64,000 bases of DNA from Salinimicrobium terrae DSM 17865 (GTDB lineage Bacteria > Bacteroidota > Bacteroidia > Flavobacteriales > Flavobacteriaceae): the NCBI RefSeq assembly GCF_000424665.1, contig NZ_AUKI01000020.1, forward strand, positions 62,001-126,000, read 5' to 3'. The stretch's first letter is position 1; each line of letters begins with the position of its first letter. A program made the translations under genes and the position numbers. The notes beneath the pieces are model-generated. The model had not been told where the DNA came from and searched no databases. It saw nothing but the letters and a program-made list of their open reading frames with translations. Below, piece by piece: positions 42,701 through 52,327 of this stretch.

Positions 42701-43330
42701 TTATACAATTAACGTTATTAATCGATTCTTAATCTTCACCTCCCGGAACTGATATTTCTCCATGATATAGTCAAATGTTTCTTCCCGATAAATGAAAATA
42801 TGGGTTGGATCCTTTTTATAATACCACGCTGAAAAATCTATACCCGGCTTAAAAAGGTGCGTCATACAAAATAATTGCCCTCCCGGTAAAAGCATGGATT
42901 TCAACAAGTCGAATTCTCTGGCAGGATTTTGAAAATGTTCTATGACTTCACAGCAAACTATAAAATCGTAAGATTTCTGCAGGAGTTTGGGGAAAGGCAA
43001 AAAAAACGGATCGTACGCAGAAATCCGGTATTGAAGATTGGTGAGTAACTTAGTAATGACAGGACCTGTACCGGCTCCAAAATCCAGGCCCACATGGTCC
43101 ACGGGATTAAAGTTTTCAATAACCGATTCTACAATAGGAGATACAAACTTTTGATAACGGGGATCATCTACATCGTTATTATGAGTCAGGTATCTTTCCT
43201 TCTCTACAACCGGATTGGGGAAATATTCTTTTGGAACAAATATTCCCTTACAGTTGGTACATTCCCAATACTCTTTTTCTGGCTGGGAATAAAAAAGATC
43301 ACCGCGAGAAAAACACAAAGGACATTCCAT
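42701..43330 (-). CDS. Class I SAM-dependent methyltransferase with N-terminal zinc-ribbon-like motif
   Basis: Residues 1-35 contain two CxxC pairs (Cys3, Cys6, Cys24, Cys27) typical of a small zinc ribbon. The methyltransferase domain has motif I VGLDFGAGTGPVITKLL, ISAYDPFFLPFP, CCEVIEHFQNPARE and PGGQLFCMTHLF. The 209 residues are compact. Similar two-part proteins occur in Bacteroidota and act on unknown targets; the ribbon could bind RNA or a protein. It lies 76 bp downstream of the SulP gene on the same strand, and 253 bp upstream of the 478-residue gene. Confidence 0.87.
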   Translation of the reverse strand: MECPLCFSRGDLFYSQPEKEYWECTNCKGIFVPKEYFPNPVVEKERYLTHNNDVDDPRYQKFVSPIVESVIENFNPVDHVGLDFGAGTGPVITKLLTNLQYRISAYDPFFLPFPKLLQKSYDFIVCCEVIEHFQNPAREFDLLKSMLLPGGQLFCMTHLFKPGIDFSAWYYKKDPTHIFIYREETFDYIMEKYQFREVKIKNRLITLIV

Positions 43331-43406
43331 TGAACAATATTAAGTTGCGCCCTACATATAATGTACTCTCCGGAATAAGCCTTTCTTCAGGAAATTGAGT
43401 TTTAAA

Positions 43407-44945
43407 CTATTTGTCTATAGCCACCTTGTATGTAGGATCTTCCAGAATATTTACCTCGATGATCTCATCAGCATTTTGGAGTAACCGGCGACAATCACGA
43501 CTAAGATATCTAAGATGCAATTTTTTTCCCTGTTTCAGGTATCGCTCGGTCAATTTATTTAAAGCTTCAATACCAGACATATCTACTACACGACTTTCAG
43601 AAAAATTAATGATCACCTCATCAGGGTCCCCTAAAACATCGAATTTTTCATTGAATGCGGCAACACTTCCGAAGAAAAGAGGACCGTAGATCTCATAATG
43701 TTTCACTCCTTTATCATCAATGTATTTACGCGCCCGAATTCTCTTCGCATTATCCCAGGCGAACACCAGGGCAGAGATGATTACTCCAACGAGCACTGCA
43801 AGTGCCAAATTATGAAGAACCACCGTTACAAAAGTTACCAGCACCATCACCAGTACGTCACTCTTGGGCATTCTGCGGAAAGTTCTTAAACTAGCCCATT
43901 CAAACGTACCTACCGAAACCATGATCATTAGGCCGGTAAGTGCGGCCATTGGCAGAAGTTCAATAACATCTGCAGCAAACATTACGAAAACCAACAGCAT
44001 AACTGCAGCGACAATCCCCGAAAGTCTTGCTCTTGCTCCCGAAGAGACGTTGATCAAACTTTGACCTATCATAGCACATCCCCCCATCCCGGAGAAAAAT
44101 CCAGAAAGGATATTTGCAGAACCTTGCGCTACACATTCCTTGTTTCCCCGGCCCCGAGTTTCGGTAATTTCATCAACTATATTTAGGGTTAATAAACTTT
44201 CTATAAGGCCTACCCCTGCCATAATTGCCGCATAAGGAAAAATCAAGGCAATTGCATCCCAGGTAAACGGTACCAGAGGAATATGAAAAGGAGGAAATCC
44301 ACCTTTAATTGATGCTATATCCCCAACAGTTTTAGTATTTATTCCCAGAAAGGCGACTAATCCGAAAACAACAAGAATAGCAGCAAGTGAAGATGGAAAT
44401 ACTTTAGTAAGTTTAGGTAAACCCCAAATGATTAACATAGTTAGCAAAACCAATCCCAAGAGAATGTACAAATTCTCTCCTGTCATCCATACAAGTTCCC
44501 CTGCTTCATTGACAGTTTTAAATTGATCCAACTGAGACATAAAAATGATAATTGCCAGTCCATTGACAAATCCGAAGATCACAGAATGAGGCACCAGTCT
44601 TATTAATTTCCCAAGCCTGAAAACGCCCGCCAGGATTTGGATAATTCCTGCCAGAACTACAGTAGCAAACACATACTCCACTCCGTGAGAGACAGCCAGG
44701 GCTGCAATTACTACAGCAACAGCTCCTGTGGCACCGGAGATCATCCCCGGTCGTCCTCCAAAAATGGAGGTAACAAAGCACATTACAAAGGCTGCATAAA
44801 TACCGGTTAAGGGTGAAAGACCGGCAATCATTGCAAAAGCCACAGCTTCGGGAATTAATGCCAGTGCAACAGTAAGACCGGCAAGAATTTCAATTTTATA
44901 ATCTACTTTTTGAGAAAAGTCAAACAGGTTGAAGATTTGTTTCAT
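43407..44945 (-). CDS. SulP-family inorganic anion transporter with STAS domain
   Basis: A 512-residue inner-membrane protein. The N-terminal ~400 residues hold about 12-14 helices including the conserved AGLTVALALIPEAVAFAMIAGLSPLTGIYAAF and GGRPGMISGATGAVAVV. The cytosolic C-terminal STAS domain (about 415-512) has VIINFSESRVVDMSGIEALNKL, with the Ser of DMSG at the usual phosphorylation position. The cargo may be sulfate, bicarbonate or another anion; none can be picked from sequence. The same family includes BicA bicarbonate carriers. Transcription starts toward the methyltransferase, 76 bp downstream. Confidence 0.93.
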   Translation of the reverse strand: MKQIFNLFDFSQKVDYKIEILAGLTVALALIPEAVAFAMIAGLSPLTGIYAAFVMCFVTSIFGGRPGMISGATGAVAVVIAALAVSHGVEYVFATVVLAGIIQILAGVFRLGKLIRLVPHSVIFGFVNGLAIIIFMSQLDQFKTVNEAGELVWMTGENLYILLGLVLLTMLIIWGLPKLTKVFPSSLAAILVVFGLVAFLGINTKTVGDIASIKGGFPPFHIPLVPFTWDAIALIFPYAAIMAGVGLIESLLTLNIVDEITETRGRGNKECVAQGSANILSGFFSGMGGCAMIGQSLINVSSGARARLSGIVAAVMLLVFVMFAADVIELLPMAALTGLMIMVSVGTFEWASLRTFRRMPKSDVLVMVLVTFVTVVLHNLALAVLVGVIISALVFAWDNAKRIRARKYIDDKGVKHYEIYGPLFFGSVAAFNEKFDVLGDPDEVIINFSESRVVDMSGIEALNKLTERYLKQGKKLHLRYLSRDCRRLLQNADEIIEVNILEDPTYKVAIDK

Positions 44946-45205
44946 TTCAATAAAGGGATGATAGTATGTAATAATAAAAGGAAAAGCACTCCTCAGGAAA
45001 TGGGAAGCACGAAAGTAAGATCAAATCCTAAAGATCAGGGCGGAGTAACCGGCGAAACGGATATTTTTTTGTTGCTCATCATAAGAGTCGGCAAAAATAG
45101 ATTTATTTATTCTATGTCAAAACCACAATCTTCTTTTTTTGACAAAAGATATCCGAAAACCATTTATTTTCGAAGTACAAGGCCCGAAATTATTTATGGT
45201 GAAAT
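44946..45205. other. Leader region of the SulP gene, nothing recognised
   Basis: Inspected for a riboswitch or leader peptide. None recognised, and no clear repeat. It belongs to a 376-bp gap between the SulP and glycogen synthase genes, whose remainder is a dispersed palindrome (45206) and a terminator. Confidence 0.4.
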
Positions 45206-45222
45206 ATGCCATTTTTGACACC
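45206..45222. repeat. Dispersed palindromic motif, half copy upstream of SulP
   Basis: TATGCCATTTTTGACACC equals the reverse strand of GGTGTCAAAAATGGCATA and matches the copies at 5201 and 52867. Confidence 0.35.
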
Positions 45223-45248
45223 TTAAAATTTAAACATGTATTGCGGTA

Positions 45249-45292
45249 AATAAAAATTCCAGTTCCTAACTTTTAATTTGGAACTGGAATTA
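45249..45292 (-). terminator. Terminator of the glycogen synthase gene
   Basis: AATTCCAGTTCC (45255-45266) and GGAACTGGAATT (45280-45291) form a perfect 12-bp stem followed on the minus strand by a T-rich tail. It lies 30 bp past the stop at 45322. Confidence 0.85.
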
Positions 45293-45321
45293 AATTTTAA
45301 ATCTTGAAAATTTTGAATCCC

Positions 45322-46881
45322 TTACGCTACTCTCATATCTGCCGGGTTGGACATATAAAGTAGCTTGTAGTATTCATCTACAGATTTTTTCCAGGTAAAT
45401 CTCATCTTACGGGCATTAACCCCAATCTGCTTCCAAACGGTTTTGTCATTTTCAAACAGGTAAAGGGCCTCATTAAAACTTTCCACCATGTTATAAACCT
45501 TTTCATCATAGGTTTTCCCATCAAAAGCAAATCCTGTATGTACGTGTTGTACAGTATCTTTTAGTCCGCCGGTGTGATGCACCAGGCAAGGCTGCCCATT
45601 CCGCATAGCCAGCATCTGACTAATTCCGCAGGGTTCAAAGAGACTGGGCATAAAGTAAAGATCTGAATCCCGGTAAATGGAATTCACTACCTGCTCGCAC
45701 TGAGTATTTACAAAAATAAAATTCTTCCTTTTATAACTCAATTCCCTAAGCAGTTCTTCATATTCTCCTGCTCCTGTACCTAAAAGCACATAAACTCCAT
45801 TGACCTCCTCTAATCTATCCAGGATTTTAAGTAAAGCTTCGGGAGAACGTTTAAAGAAATAGAATTTTTGTTCGGTCAAACGAGCGACGCTTGCACAGAT
45901 GAATTTAGGTTTCTTTTTTAAAAATGGAACCACCTTTTCACCTGTATGTGCTAAAAATGCAGCTTTTTCCCAATCCAGTTCCTTCTGAAGTTGTTTAAAA
46001 ATAGCAGTGGCAATATTTGGGAACAAACGATTTTTTTTCACCAGCGTCTCAGGTCGATAATCCGAACCGTTTAAAATACCATGAAATCGTCCTTCTCTAT
46101 CTGCCTGTCTAAGGTCATTCTCCAGTCCTTCTCCTCCTATAAATTCGGGAGCTGCACTTGGGAGTAATACATCCTGTTTGTATGAAGGGGAAACGGTATG
46201 AACAGCATCGGCAAATCTTATTCCAATAGCCATAAGGTTAAAACAATCTGAATATCGGGGATCTTTTAAAGCCTCACGATCAATGTCCAAGTCGGGAAAC
46301 CAGGTTTTCAGAGAGGAATAATTATTTCCAAAAGGTCTTATTCCCTGTAAGGCCAGGTTGTGGATACAATAAACAAACCTGTTCTTTTTAAGACATGAAT
46401 ACTCCGGATGATAAGTCTTCAAAAACAGTAAAATACTGGAATGCCAGTCATGCAGGTGCACAATATCAAGCTTTCCAAAATGTTTTTGTTTTATGGCCTC
46501 AGCCACTGCTGTACAAAAAATAGTATATTTTATTACATCGCTGTAAAAGGGCTCCAAAGGATCATGATGATATATTCCGCCGAGATTTCCCATTTCAATC
46601 TCGGGATGGTGAATGACGTAATGTGTAATATTCTTATCTTCCTCTTTAGCAGGTACTTCATAAAGATGAGCGGTATAAGACATACCACGCAATTCTAGTT
46701 GAAGTGCGGCTTTAAGGGTTCCGTTTTCGTGCAGTCTTGAATAAGAAGGAACCACTACATGTACCCTGTCTCCACGTTCGGAGATCTGTTTTGGCACATC
46801 GCGGATGACGTCTCCAACCCCACCAACTTTACAATTGGCAATAGCATCATTTTCTGAAGCAACAAAAAGGAAATTATTCAT
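45322..46881 (-). CDS. glgA: Glycogen synthase (GT5 family)
   Basis: It extends alpha-1,4-glucan chains from an ADP- or UDP-glucose donor. The N-terminal domain has the donor-binding motif NCKVGGVGDVIRDVPKQ (equivalent to KxGGLxDV) and VHVVVPSYSRL, HLHDWHSSILLFL and CIHNLALQG. The C-terminal Rossmann domain has the conserved YFMPSLFEPCGISQMLAMRNGQPCLVHHTGGLKDTV. The 519-residue length is a little longer than E. coli GlgA (477). No branching enzyme or ADP-glucose pyrophosphorylase gene lies near. Phosphorylase is 4.5 kb away on the same strand. Confidence 0.93.
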   Translation of the reverse strand: MNNFLFVASENDAIANCKVGGVGDVIRDVPKQISERGDRVHVVVPSYSRLHENGTLKAALQLELRGMSYTAHLYEVPAKEEDKNITHYVIHHPEIEMGNLGGIYHHDPLEPFYSDVIKYTIFCTAVAEAIKQKHFGKLDIVHLHDWHSSILLFLKTYHPEYSCLKKNRFVYCIHNLALQGIRPFGNNYSSLKTWFPDLDIDREALKDPRYSDCFNLMAIGIRFADAVHTVSPSYKQDVLLPSAAPEFIGGEGLENDLRQADREGRFHGILNGSDYRPETLVKKNRLFPNIATAIFKQLQKELDWEKAAFLAHTGEKVVPFLKKKPKFICASVARLTEQKFYFFKRSPEALLKILDRLEEVNGVYVLLGTGAGEYEELLRELSYKRKNFIFVNTQCEQVVNSIYRDSDLYFMPSLFEPCGISQMLAMRNGQPCLVHHTGGLKDTVQHVHTGFAFDGKTYDEKVYNMVESFNEALYLFENDKTVWKQIGVNARKMRFTWKKSVDEYYKLLYMSNPADMRVA

Positions 46882-47087
46882 ATTTATAAGCCCTTAAAAA
46901 TTTTATATTTTAATTCGAAGCGAAAGTACTTTTAAAAAGCATAACTTACAGCATATCAAAAGGTTAATTTAGTACTAAAAAAGTGTCACTTCAAACGTTT
47001 TAGTTACAGTTTTACCTAAAAGCTGATCAAAAAGGTATCTTAAAAACATCTTTTTTCGCTGACCTGGATGAAAATAGTTTGAACTTG

Positions 47088-47594
47088 CTATTTGTTCCGG
47101 TTCCAAATTTCATTTAACCCTCCTTTTTTACCTTCCACAGGATCAAAATCGGGAAAAGGAACAGCTGCAATATTTTTATCGGCCCCGGGTCTCTCAGTTT
47201 CTTTACCGGTGTTCATGTCATGTGATCTTCCCCTGGGATAGGCACCCACAACGGCAAAATCTTCACTCCCCAGGTTCTTGTGAGCCACTCCGGCGGGTAT
47301 TACGATCACATCACCCGCAGAAACCTGCAGTTTTTTGCCATTTTCACCACCTAACTGCAACAAAGCCGAGCCTTTATATATTCCAAGAACCTCATGCGTG
47401 TTACTGTGATAATGATGATAATCATAGACACCATTCCTCCATGAATTCTTCCAGTCATTTTCAGCAAATCTCTTCTCTAACCATTCTGCACCCGGATCTC
47501 CTCTTTCTGAAAAATAATCCTTGTATATCAAAACGGGATATTTACTGTTGGGGATCTTTTTGTCATCCTGAAAGAAATATGATTCGGGGTACAT
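47088..47594 (-). CDS. Cupin-domain protein
   Basis: A 168-residue single-cupin protein. Conserved cupin motif 1 is seen as YHHYHSNTHEVLGIYKGSALLQLGGENG and motif 2 as VIPAGVAHKNLG, giving the metal-binding His/His/Glu/His set, with Glu in HEVLGIY. Members of this YjlB-like subfamily bind a metal and sense or process small molecules, often sugars. The C-terminal stretch has ERPGADKNIAAVPFPDFDPVEG, typical of the subfamily. The gene stands alone between the glycogen synthase and PEP carboxylase genes, divergent from the latter. Confidence 0.88.
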   Translation of the reverse strand: MYPESYFFQDDKKIPNSKYPVLIYKDYFSERGDPGAEWLEKRFAENDWKNSWRNGVYDYHHYHSNTHEVLGIYKGSALLQLGGENGKKLQVSAGDVIVIPAGVAHKNLGSEDFAVVGAYPRGRSHDMNTGKETERPGADKNIAAVPFPDFDPVEGKKGGLNEIWNRNK

Positions 47595-47819
47595 TGAAAA
47601 TTTATTTATGTTTTACCTTCTTTCTAAAAGATAGGAAAATCTTTCGGGAATTCGATAACGTTTTCGAAATTTTCTATAAAAACATTTTTTTAAGCTATAA
47701 CGATTGAGCCCAGTAAAATGGGGTAAAACGAGAAAGTTTCCTCTGTTGAATTGCTTAAAATGCTCTACAATTCCTTAAATTAGAGGGACTAATTTTCGTA
47801 TAGATAAACTCCTATTAAA

Positions 47820-50504
47820 ATGAACGAAATATCCAACAGTAAAGCATTTAATAAAATTGAGGAGGACATGCAATATCTCACCGATTGTTTCCAGCAGGTC
47901 TTAAATGATCTTGGAGAGCATGAACTTGCAAATTTACTCACGAAACATGAAGATCTACAGGATTCTTTTTCAACAGATCTCGTTTTGGAAGAAAAGCAGA
48001 TCCAGGTATTAAGTATTTACCTGCAACTAATGAACCTGGTAGAAGAAAATGCCGCGGTACAGTACCGTAGGAAATTGGTAAATAATAAGGGAATGGACGC
48101 TGTAAGGGGGTCGTGGAGTGAAACTTTTAAACGTTGGAAAGAACAGGGGCTCACTGAAACACAGATGCAGGAGATAATCGCAAAAGTTAACTTAATTCCT
48201 GTACTCACTGCCCATCCAACAGAGACAAAAAGAATCTCAATTCTCGAGTTGCACCGGGAGATCTATCTTAACCTTATAAAGCTTGAAAATAGCTCCTACT
48301 CTTTTGCCGAAAGAAATGTTATAGCCGAAGATATTAAGACCCTGCTCGAAAGATGGTGGCGAACCGGAGAAGTCTATCTTAAAAAGCCCACAGTAGAGAT
48401 GGAGAGACGTAATGTGATCCATTACTTAAGCAAGGTTTTTCCGCAGGCTTTGAAAAAAAGTGACAGTCAGTTTAAACAAAGCTGGATCAATATGGGTTTT
48501 AGTTCTAAAAATCTGAAATTTCCGGGATTGCAATTCGGTACATGGGTTGGTGGAGACAGGGATGGACATCCATACGTTACCGCTTCAGTTACAAAGTCTA
48601 CTTTAGCAGAACATCGTAAGACTGCACTAGATCTTGTTCTTGAGCAACTCAACGAACTTGCCGCCGACATGAGTTTTTCAGGAATCAGCAATAAAGCTTC
48701 AAAACAACTTCAGGATGCCATAGAAAAAAAATCCGTGGAGCTGGGGGAAGAAGGAAAGAAATCTCTTGAGCGCAACCCTTATGAGCCCTGGAGACAATTT
48801 GTAAGTCTCATTATTCTGAAATTAGAACTTACCCAGGACAATTCAGAACAGGAAAACACTTATTATAAGAGTCCCGAAGATCTCATGCTGGATCTTAACA
48901 TATTAAAAGAAAGTTTATTGGAGATAGGTGCAAACAGAATTATAGAAGACCTGTTATTTCCTGTGGAAAGAATGATTTCAACTTTCGGCTTTCACCTCGC
49001 CCGGCTCGATATTAGACAAAACAGTGAATTCCATGATAAAGCCCTTGAACAGATCCTCACTGTTGCTTTTCCCGATAAGCCGGCATTTAAAACCTGGAAT
49101 GAAGAGGAGCGGGTTAAATTTATTTCTGAAGAATTGAAAAGCGATCGACCCTTTGCCATTGCAGGAAGATCTTTTGGACCCGAGGCAGACCAGGTGTTGG
49201 ACAGCTATAAAGTCGTCAAAAAACATACAGATAAATACGGTCCACAGGGTGTAGGTTCTTTTATAGTAAGTATGACACGACAGCTAAGCGACCTTCTTGT
49301 CGTTTACCTCTTTTTTAGGGAGGTAGGTATAGACAGGCATACCTTCCAGGTCGTTCCTTTATTTGAAACCATTGATGATCTTATTGCTTCCAGAGACATT
49401 TTAGAGAGCTTTATTACCCATCCTGCCTATTATCGGGAACAAGACCAGGCACAGGAGGTCATGTTGGGCTACAGCGACAGTAATAAAGACGGAGGAATAA
49501 TTGCCAGCAGATGGAACATTTACCGGGCCGAAAAAACCCTAACCGAAATGGCAGATGATCATGGGGTAGAACTAAGATTCTTCCACGGGATAGGTGGAAC
49601 CATAAGCCGGGGTGGCGGTAAATATCATCGCTTTCTGGAAAGTATGCCTTCCGGAAGTATGAGCGGAGAGATGAAATTAACTGTGCAGGGAGAGACTATT
49701 GCTCAGCAGTTTGCAAACAGGCTTACTGCTACCTATAATTTGGAGATGCTACTCTCGGGAAGTGCGCTTCAAACAGGATATCGCCTTCATCCAAAGGGAA
49801 AGAAAGGATATCCCGTTGATACCCTGAAACAAGTGGCAGAATATTCCCAGGAAAAATATGAGGAATTAGTGGCACATCCATCCTTCCTTAACTTCTATGG
49901 AGAAGCCACTCCAATAGATGTGCTTGAATTAAGCAAGATAGGATCCCGGCCGGCAAGGCGTACCGGCACCAGGAGTCTTTCCGACCTTAGAGCTATTCCA
50001 TGGGTATTTAGCTGGAATCAATCCCGGTTTAATATTACCGGATGGTTTGGAATTGGCTATGCCCTGCAAAAATTAAGATCTGAAGATCCTACACAATATG
50101 AAAGACTTAAAAAAGTATCCCAGGAATGGCCTTTTCTAAGATATGTACTCATCCAGGTGGAAACGAATCTCATGAACGCCGAACCGGCTGTAATGGAAGC
50201 TTATGCCTCTCTTGTAAAGGATGAAAAGATAAGGACCGAGGTGACGGAAATCATAAAGGCAGAACATCAAAAAAGTCTTGATGAAATTGGAGCAATGTTT
50301 GACGGAAGCCGCGAAGAGAGAAGACAGAGCCTACTCGATAACTTAAACCGCAGGAATGATGCCCTAATCTCCCTTCACCGTTTACAAATCAAGAACCTGG
50401 AAGAATGGAGAGCATCCAAAGGAAGTACAAAAGACGAACAACTTGTTACACATCTTTTGCAGATCACCACTGCTCTTGCCAGCGGACTTAAAAATACAGG
50501 GTGA
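47820..50504 (+). CDS. ppc: Phosphoenolpyruvate carboxylase
   Basis: It adds bicarbonate to PEP to make oxaloacetate, the main anaplerotic step in the cytosol. The 894 residues match the family (E. coli 883). His132 in VLTAHPTETKRISIL is the first catalytic histidine; WVGGDRDGHPYV, LGYSDSNKDGGIIASRW with its catalytic Lys, the second active-site block FHGIGGTISRGGG, and the C-terminal ITTALASGLKNTG are all as expected. The start at ATG 47820 gives MNEISNSKAFN. An intergenic repeat relic lies directly downstream, before the convergent ferredoxin gene. Confidence 0.97.
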   Translation: MNEISNSKAFNKIEEDMQYLTDCFQQVLNDLGEHELANLLTKHEDLQDSFSTDLVLEEKQIQVLSIYLQLMNLVEENAAVQYRRKLVNNKGMDAVRGSWSETFKRWKEQGLTETQMQEIIAKVNLIPVLTAHPTETKRISILELHREIYLNLIKLENSSYSFAERNVIAEDIKTLLERWWRTGEVYLKKPTVEMERRNVIHYLSKVFPQALKKSDSQFKQSWINMGFSSKNLKFPGLQFGTWVGGDRDGHPYVTASVTKSTLAEHRKTALDLVLEQLNELAADMSFSGISNKASKQLQDAIEKKSVELGEEGKKSLERNPYEPWRQFVSLIILKLELTQDNSEQENTYYKSPEDLMLDLNILKESLLEIGANRIIEDLLFPVERMISTFGFHLARLDIRQNSEFHDKALEQILTVAFPDKPAFKTWNEEERVKFISEELKSDRPFAIAGRSFGPEADQVLDSYKVVKKHTDKYGPQGVGSFIVSMTRQLSDLLVVYLFFREVGIDRHTFQVVPLFETIDDLIASRDILESFITHPAYYREQDQAQEVMLGYSDSNKDGGIIASRWNIYRAEKTLTEMADDHGVELRFFHGIGGTISRGGGKYHRFLESMPSGSMSGEMKLTVQGETIAQQFANRLTATYNLEMLLSGSALQTGYRLHPKGKKGYPVDTLKQVAEYSQEKYEELVAHPSFLNFYGEATPIDVLELSKIGSRPARRTGTRSLSDLRAIPWVFSWNQSRFNITGWFGIGYALQKLRSEDPTQYERLKKVSQEWPFLRYVLIQVETNLMNAEPAVMEAYASLVKDEKIRTEVTEIIKAEHQKSLDEIGAMFDGSREERRQSLLDNLNRRNDALISLHRLQIKNLEEWRASKGSTKDEQLVTHLLQITTALASGLKNTG

Positions 50505-50538
50505 TATTCATCTGAATGAATCAAAAAAGAGGATTTAA

Positions 50539-50640
50539 TAAAGCTGTTTAAAAGCTTGATTTACATCACTCTGAACTTGTTTCAGGGTCTACCAGTTATA
50601 AAAACTAAAGGATCCTGAAATAAATTTCAGGGTGACGTAC
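50539..50640. repeat. Intergenic repeat relic, copy C
   Basis: AAAGCTGTTTAAAAG resembles the left end of the 2443 element. Inside are CTGAACTTGTTTCAG and the palindrome CCTGAAATAAATTTCAGG (50614-50631). No matching right end. Again between convergent genes. Confidence 0.45.
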
Positions 50641-50667
50641 AACCATCAAACTTCGGTAAATAATTTT

Positions 50668-50898
50668 TTACGTCTCTTTTACCGAAATGATCTTCACGGG
50701 ACAGGCTTTTGCCGCCGCCTCACAAGGTTCAAGAATGGAATAATCTGCAGATTTTAAGGTGTGGAAGCCTTTGTTGTCAACCGACTTCAAAAGTACGCTT
50801 TTTCCATCCTTTTTTGACATCTGAAATTGACCGGGCGCAAGTTCGACACAATAGTTGCAACCAATGCATTTATTCCGCTGCAGGGTAACTACCACCAT
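50668..50898 (-). CDS. Small ferredoxin (single iron-sulfur cluster)
   Basis: A 76-residue protein with Cys11-x2-Cys14-x2-Cys17 (CIGCNYC) and Cys66 followed by Pro (KACPV), the four ligands of a single [4Fe-4S] cluster. An extra Cys59 lies in EPCEAAAKACP. The start codon overlaps the stop of the U32-family gene by one base (TAATG), so the ferredoxin is made together with that protein. U32 tRNA or rRNA hydroxylases such as TrhP and RlhA carry iron-sulfur clusters, so this ferredoxin may be their electron donor. That link is inferred from gene order. Confidence 0.85.
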   Translation of the reverse strand: MVVVTLQRNKCIGCNYCVELAPGQFQMSKKDGKSVLLKSVDNKGFHTLKSADYSILEPCEAAAKACPVKIISVKET

Positions 50899-52141
50899 TA
50901 GACATTCACTATTTTATAAAGCTTATCTGAAAGTCTTACCCTAAATGGGACTTTAATGGTACAGCTATCTCCTTTTCCGGCTCTTTCTGAATCCAGATCG
51001 TTTACGAACATTTCTTCCAGCTCAATTTCCCGAGCTCCTGTACTGGGTCCGGTAATAAGGATCTTATCACCTTTTTTTATATCGTAAGCTTCGATCTTAA
51101 ATTCGGCTATTCCTGCTTTAGGAAAATAATGAACTCCCTTGCCCACATAAACTTTCTTTTGCGTAGCCTGCGAACCTGATGTTTTGCTCCACTCCCCCAG
51201 TTTCTGGCCAAGATAATATCCACTCCAGAATCCGCGGTTGTAAACGGTGCTCAATCGCTCCATCCAATCGGCTACTTTTTGTTCAGAATAAGTTCCGTTG
51301 TACCATGAATCTATGGCTTCACGATAAGCTTTTATGAAAGTAGCCACATATTCGGGTGCACGGCCGCGGCCTTCTATTTTCAAAACCTGAACCCCCGCTT
51401 CCAACACCTCATCCAGAAAGTTTATAGTACAAAGGTCTTTTGGGGACATCATATATTCGTTGTCGATCTCGATCTCAAACCCCGATTCCTGATCGATCAC
51501 TGTATATTTTTTACGGCAGTTTTGTTTACACGCCCCACGATTTGCTGAAGAATTATGGGAATGGAGACTCAGGTAACATTTTCCGGAAACTGCCATACAA
51601 AGTGCGCCGTGACCGAATATCTCAAGTTTTACCAGCTCTCCGGAAGGCCCTTTTATTTGCTCTTTTTGGATCTGCTCAGAAATCTTCTTAACCTGTCGAA
51701 GGCTCAACTCTCTTGATAAAACCATAGTTTCGGCAAAGAGGCTGTAAAATTTAACTGTTTCAATATTGTGATGTTGAGCTGTGTAGAAATATGCACATCA
51801 ATTCCCATACCCCGCGCTGAAGCAATAACCGCCTGGTCACTAGCGATCACAACTGTTATTCCCGCACTTTTAGCTGCTGAAAGCAGGTTTTTAATCAAGG
51901 AAAGATCGTGGTCGTAAACAATGGTATTTAAAGTAAGATAGCTACGGACGGCTTTTGCCTCACATCTTTTCACAATTTCAGGAAGATCATCCATGGTGAA
52001 ATTAATGGATGCCCTCGCCCTCATATTAAGTTGGTCCACCCCGAAGTACACAGAATCTGCACCATTATCCAAAGCTGCCTGCAGAGAATCAAAATTTCCT
52101 GCGGGTGCCATTAATTCCATTTTTCCTGAATTATTATCCAT
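50898..52141 (-). pseudogene. U32 peptidase-family protein (TrhP/RlhA-like), disrupted by a frameshift
   Basis: Two adjoining frames (52141-51704 and 51725-50898) make one U32 protein of about 414 codons, the normal length. The first carries ELMAPAGNFDSLQAALDNGADSVYFGV; the second holds the U32 signature EIFGHGALCMAVSGKCYLS and ANRGACKQNC. Near 51769 one base is missing: the upstream frame reads STQLNIT then drifts out, while NIETVKFYSLFAE continues in the other frame, joining as STQLNIT-NIETVKFYS. A real mutation or a sequencing or assembly slip in a short AT run are both possible. The start MDNNSGKMELMAPAG at 52141 was chosen. The family hydroxylates RNA (tRNA ho5U, 23S rRNA ho5C) in bacteria. 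Confidence 0.8.
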
Positions 52142-52207
52142 GACTTGTTTCCAATAAAAAGTTGCCGCAGTAGATAATTCTACCCGACAAGAATTAGGGG
52201 GGCAAAG

Positions 52208-52223
52208 AAAATGGCATTTTCGG
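52208..52223. repeat. Dispersed palindromic motif, short copy upstream of the U32 gene
   Basis: AAAATGGCATTTTCGG matches the centre and right arm of the 52867 copy. It lies 67 bp before the U32-family start codon. Confidence 0.25.
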
Positions 52224-52327
52224 AAGGAAAATATGACCGTGGTCACATAATTTCCTGATAAAAATTTTATTCAGAAAAAGAAATATCATGAATTTCCTAA
52301 AACCTTACCTTTACAAAAAGCTATTTT

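Noticed and set aside
44946-45205. Possible riboswitch in the SulP leader
   Set aside because: No known aptamer core, and no stem supported by a convincing covariation-type pattern could be seen.
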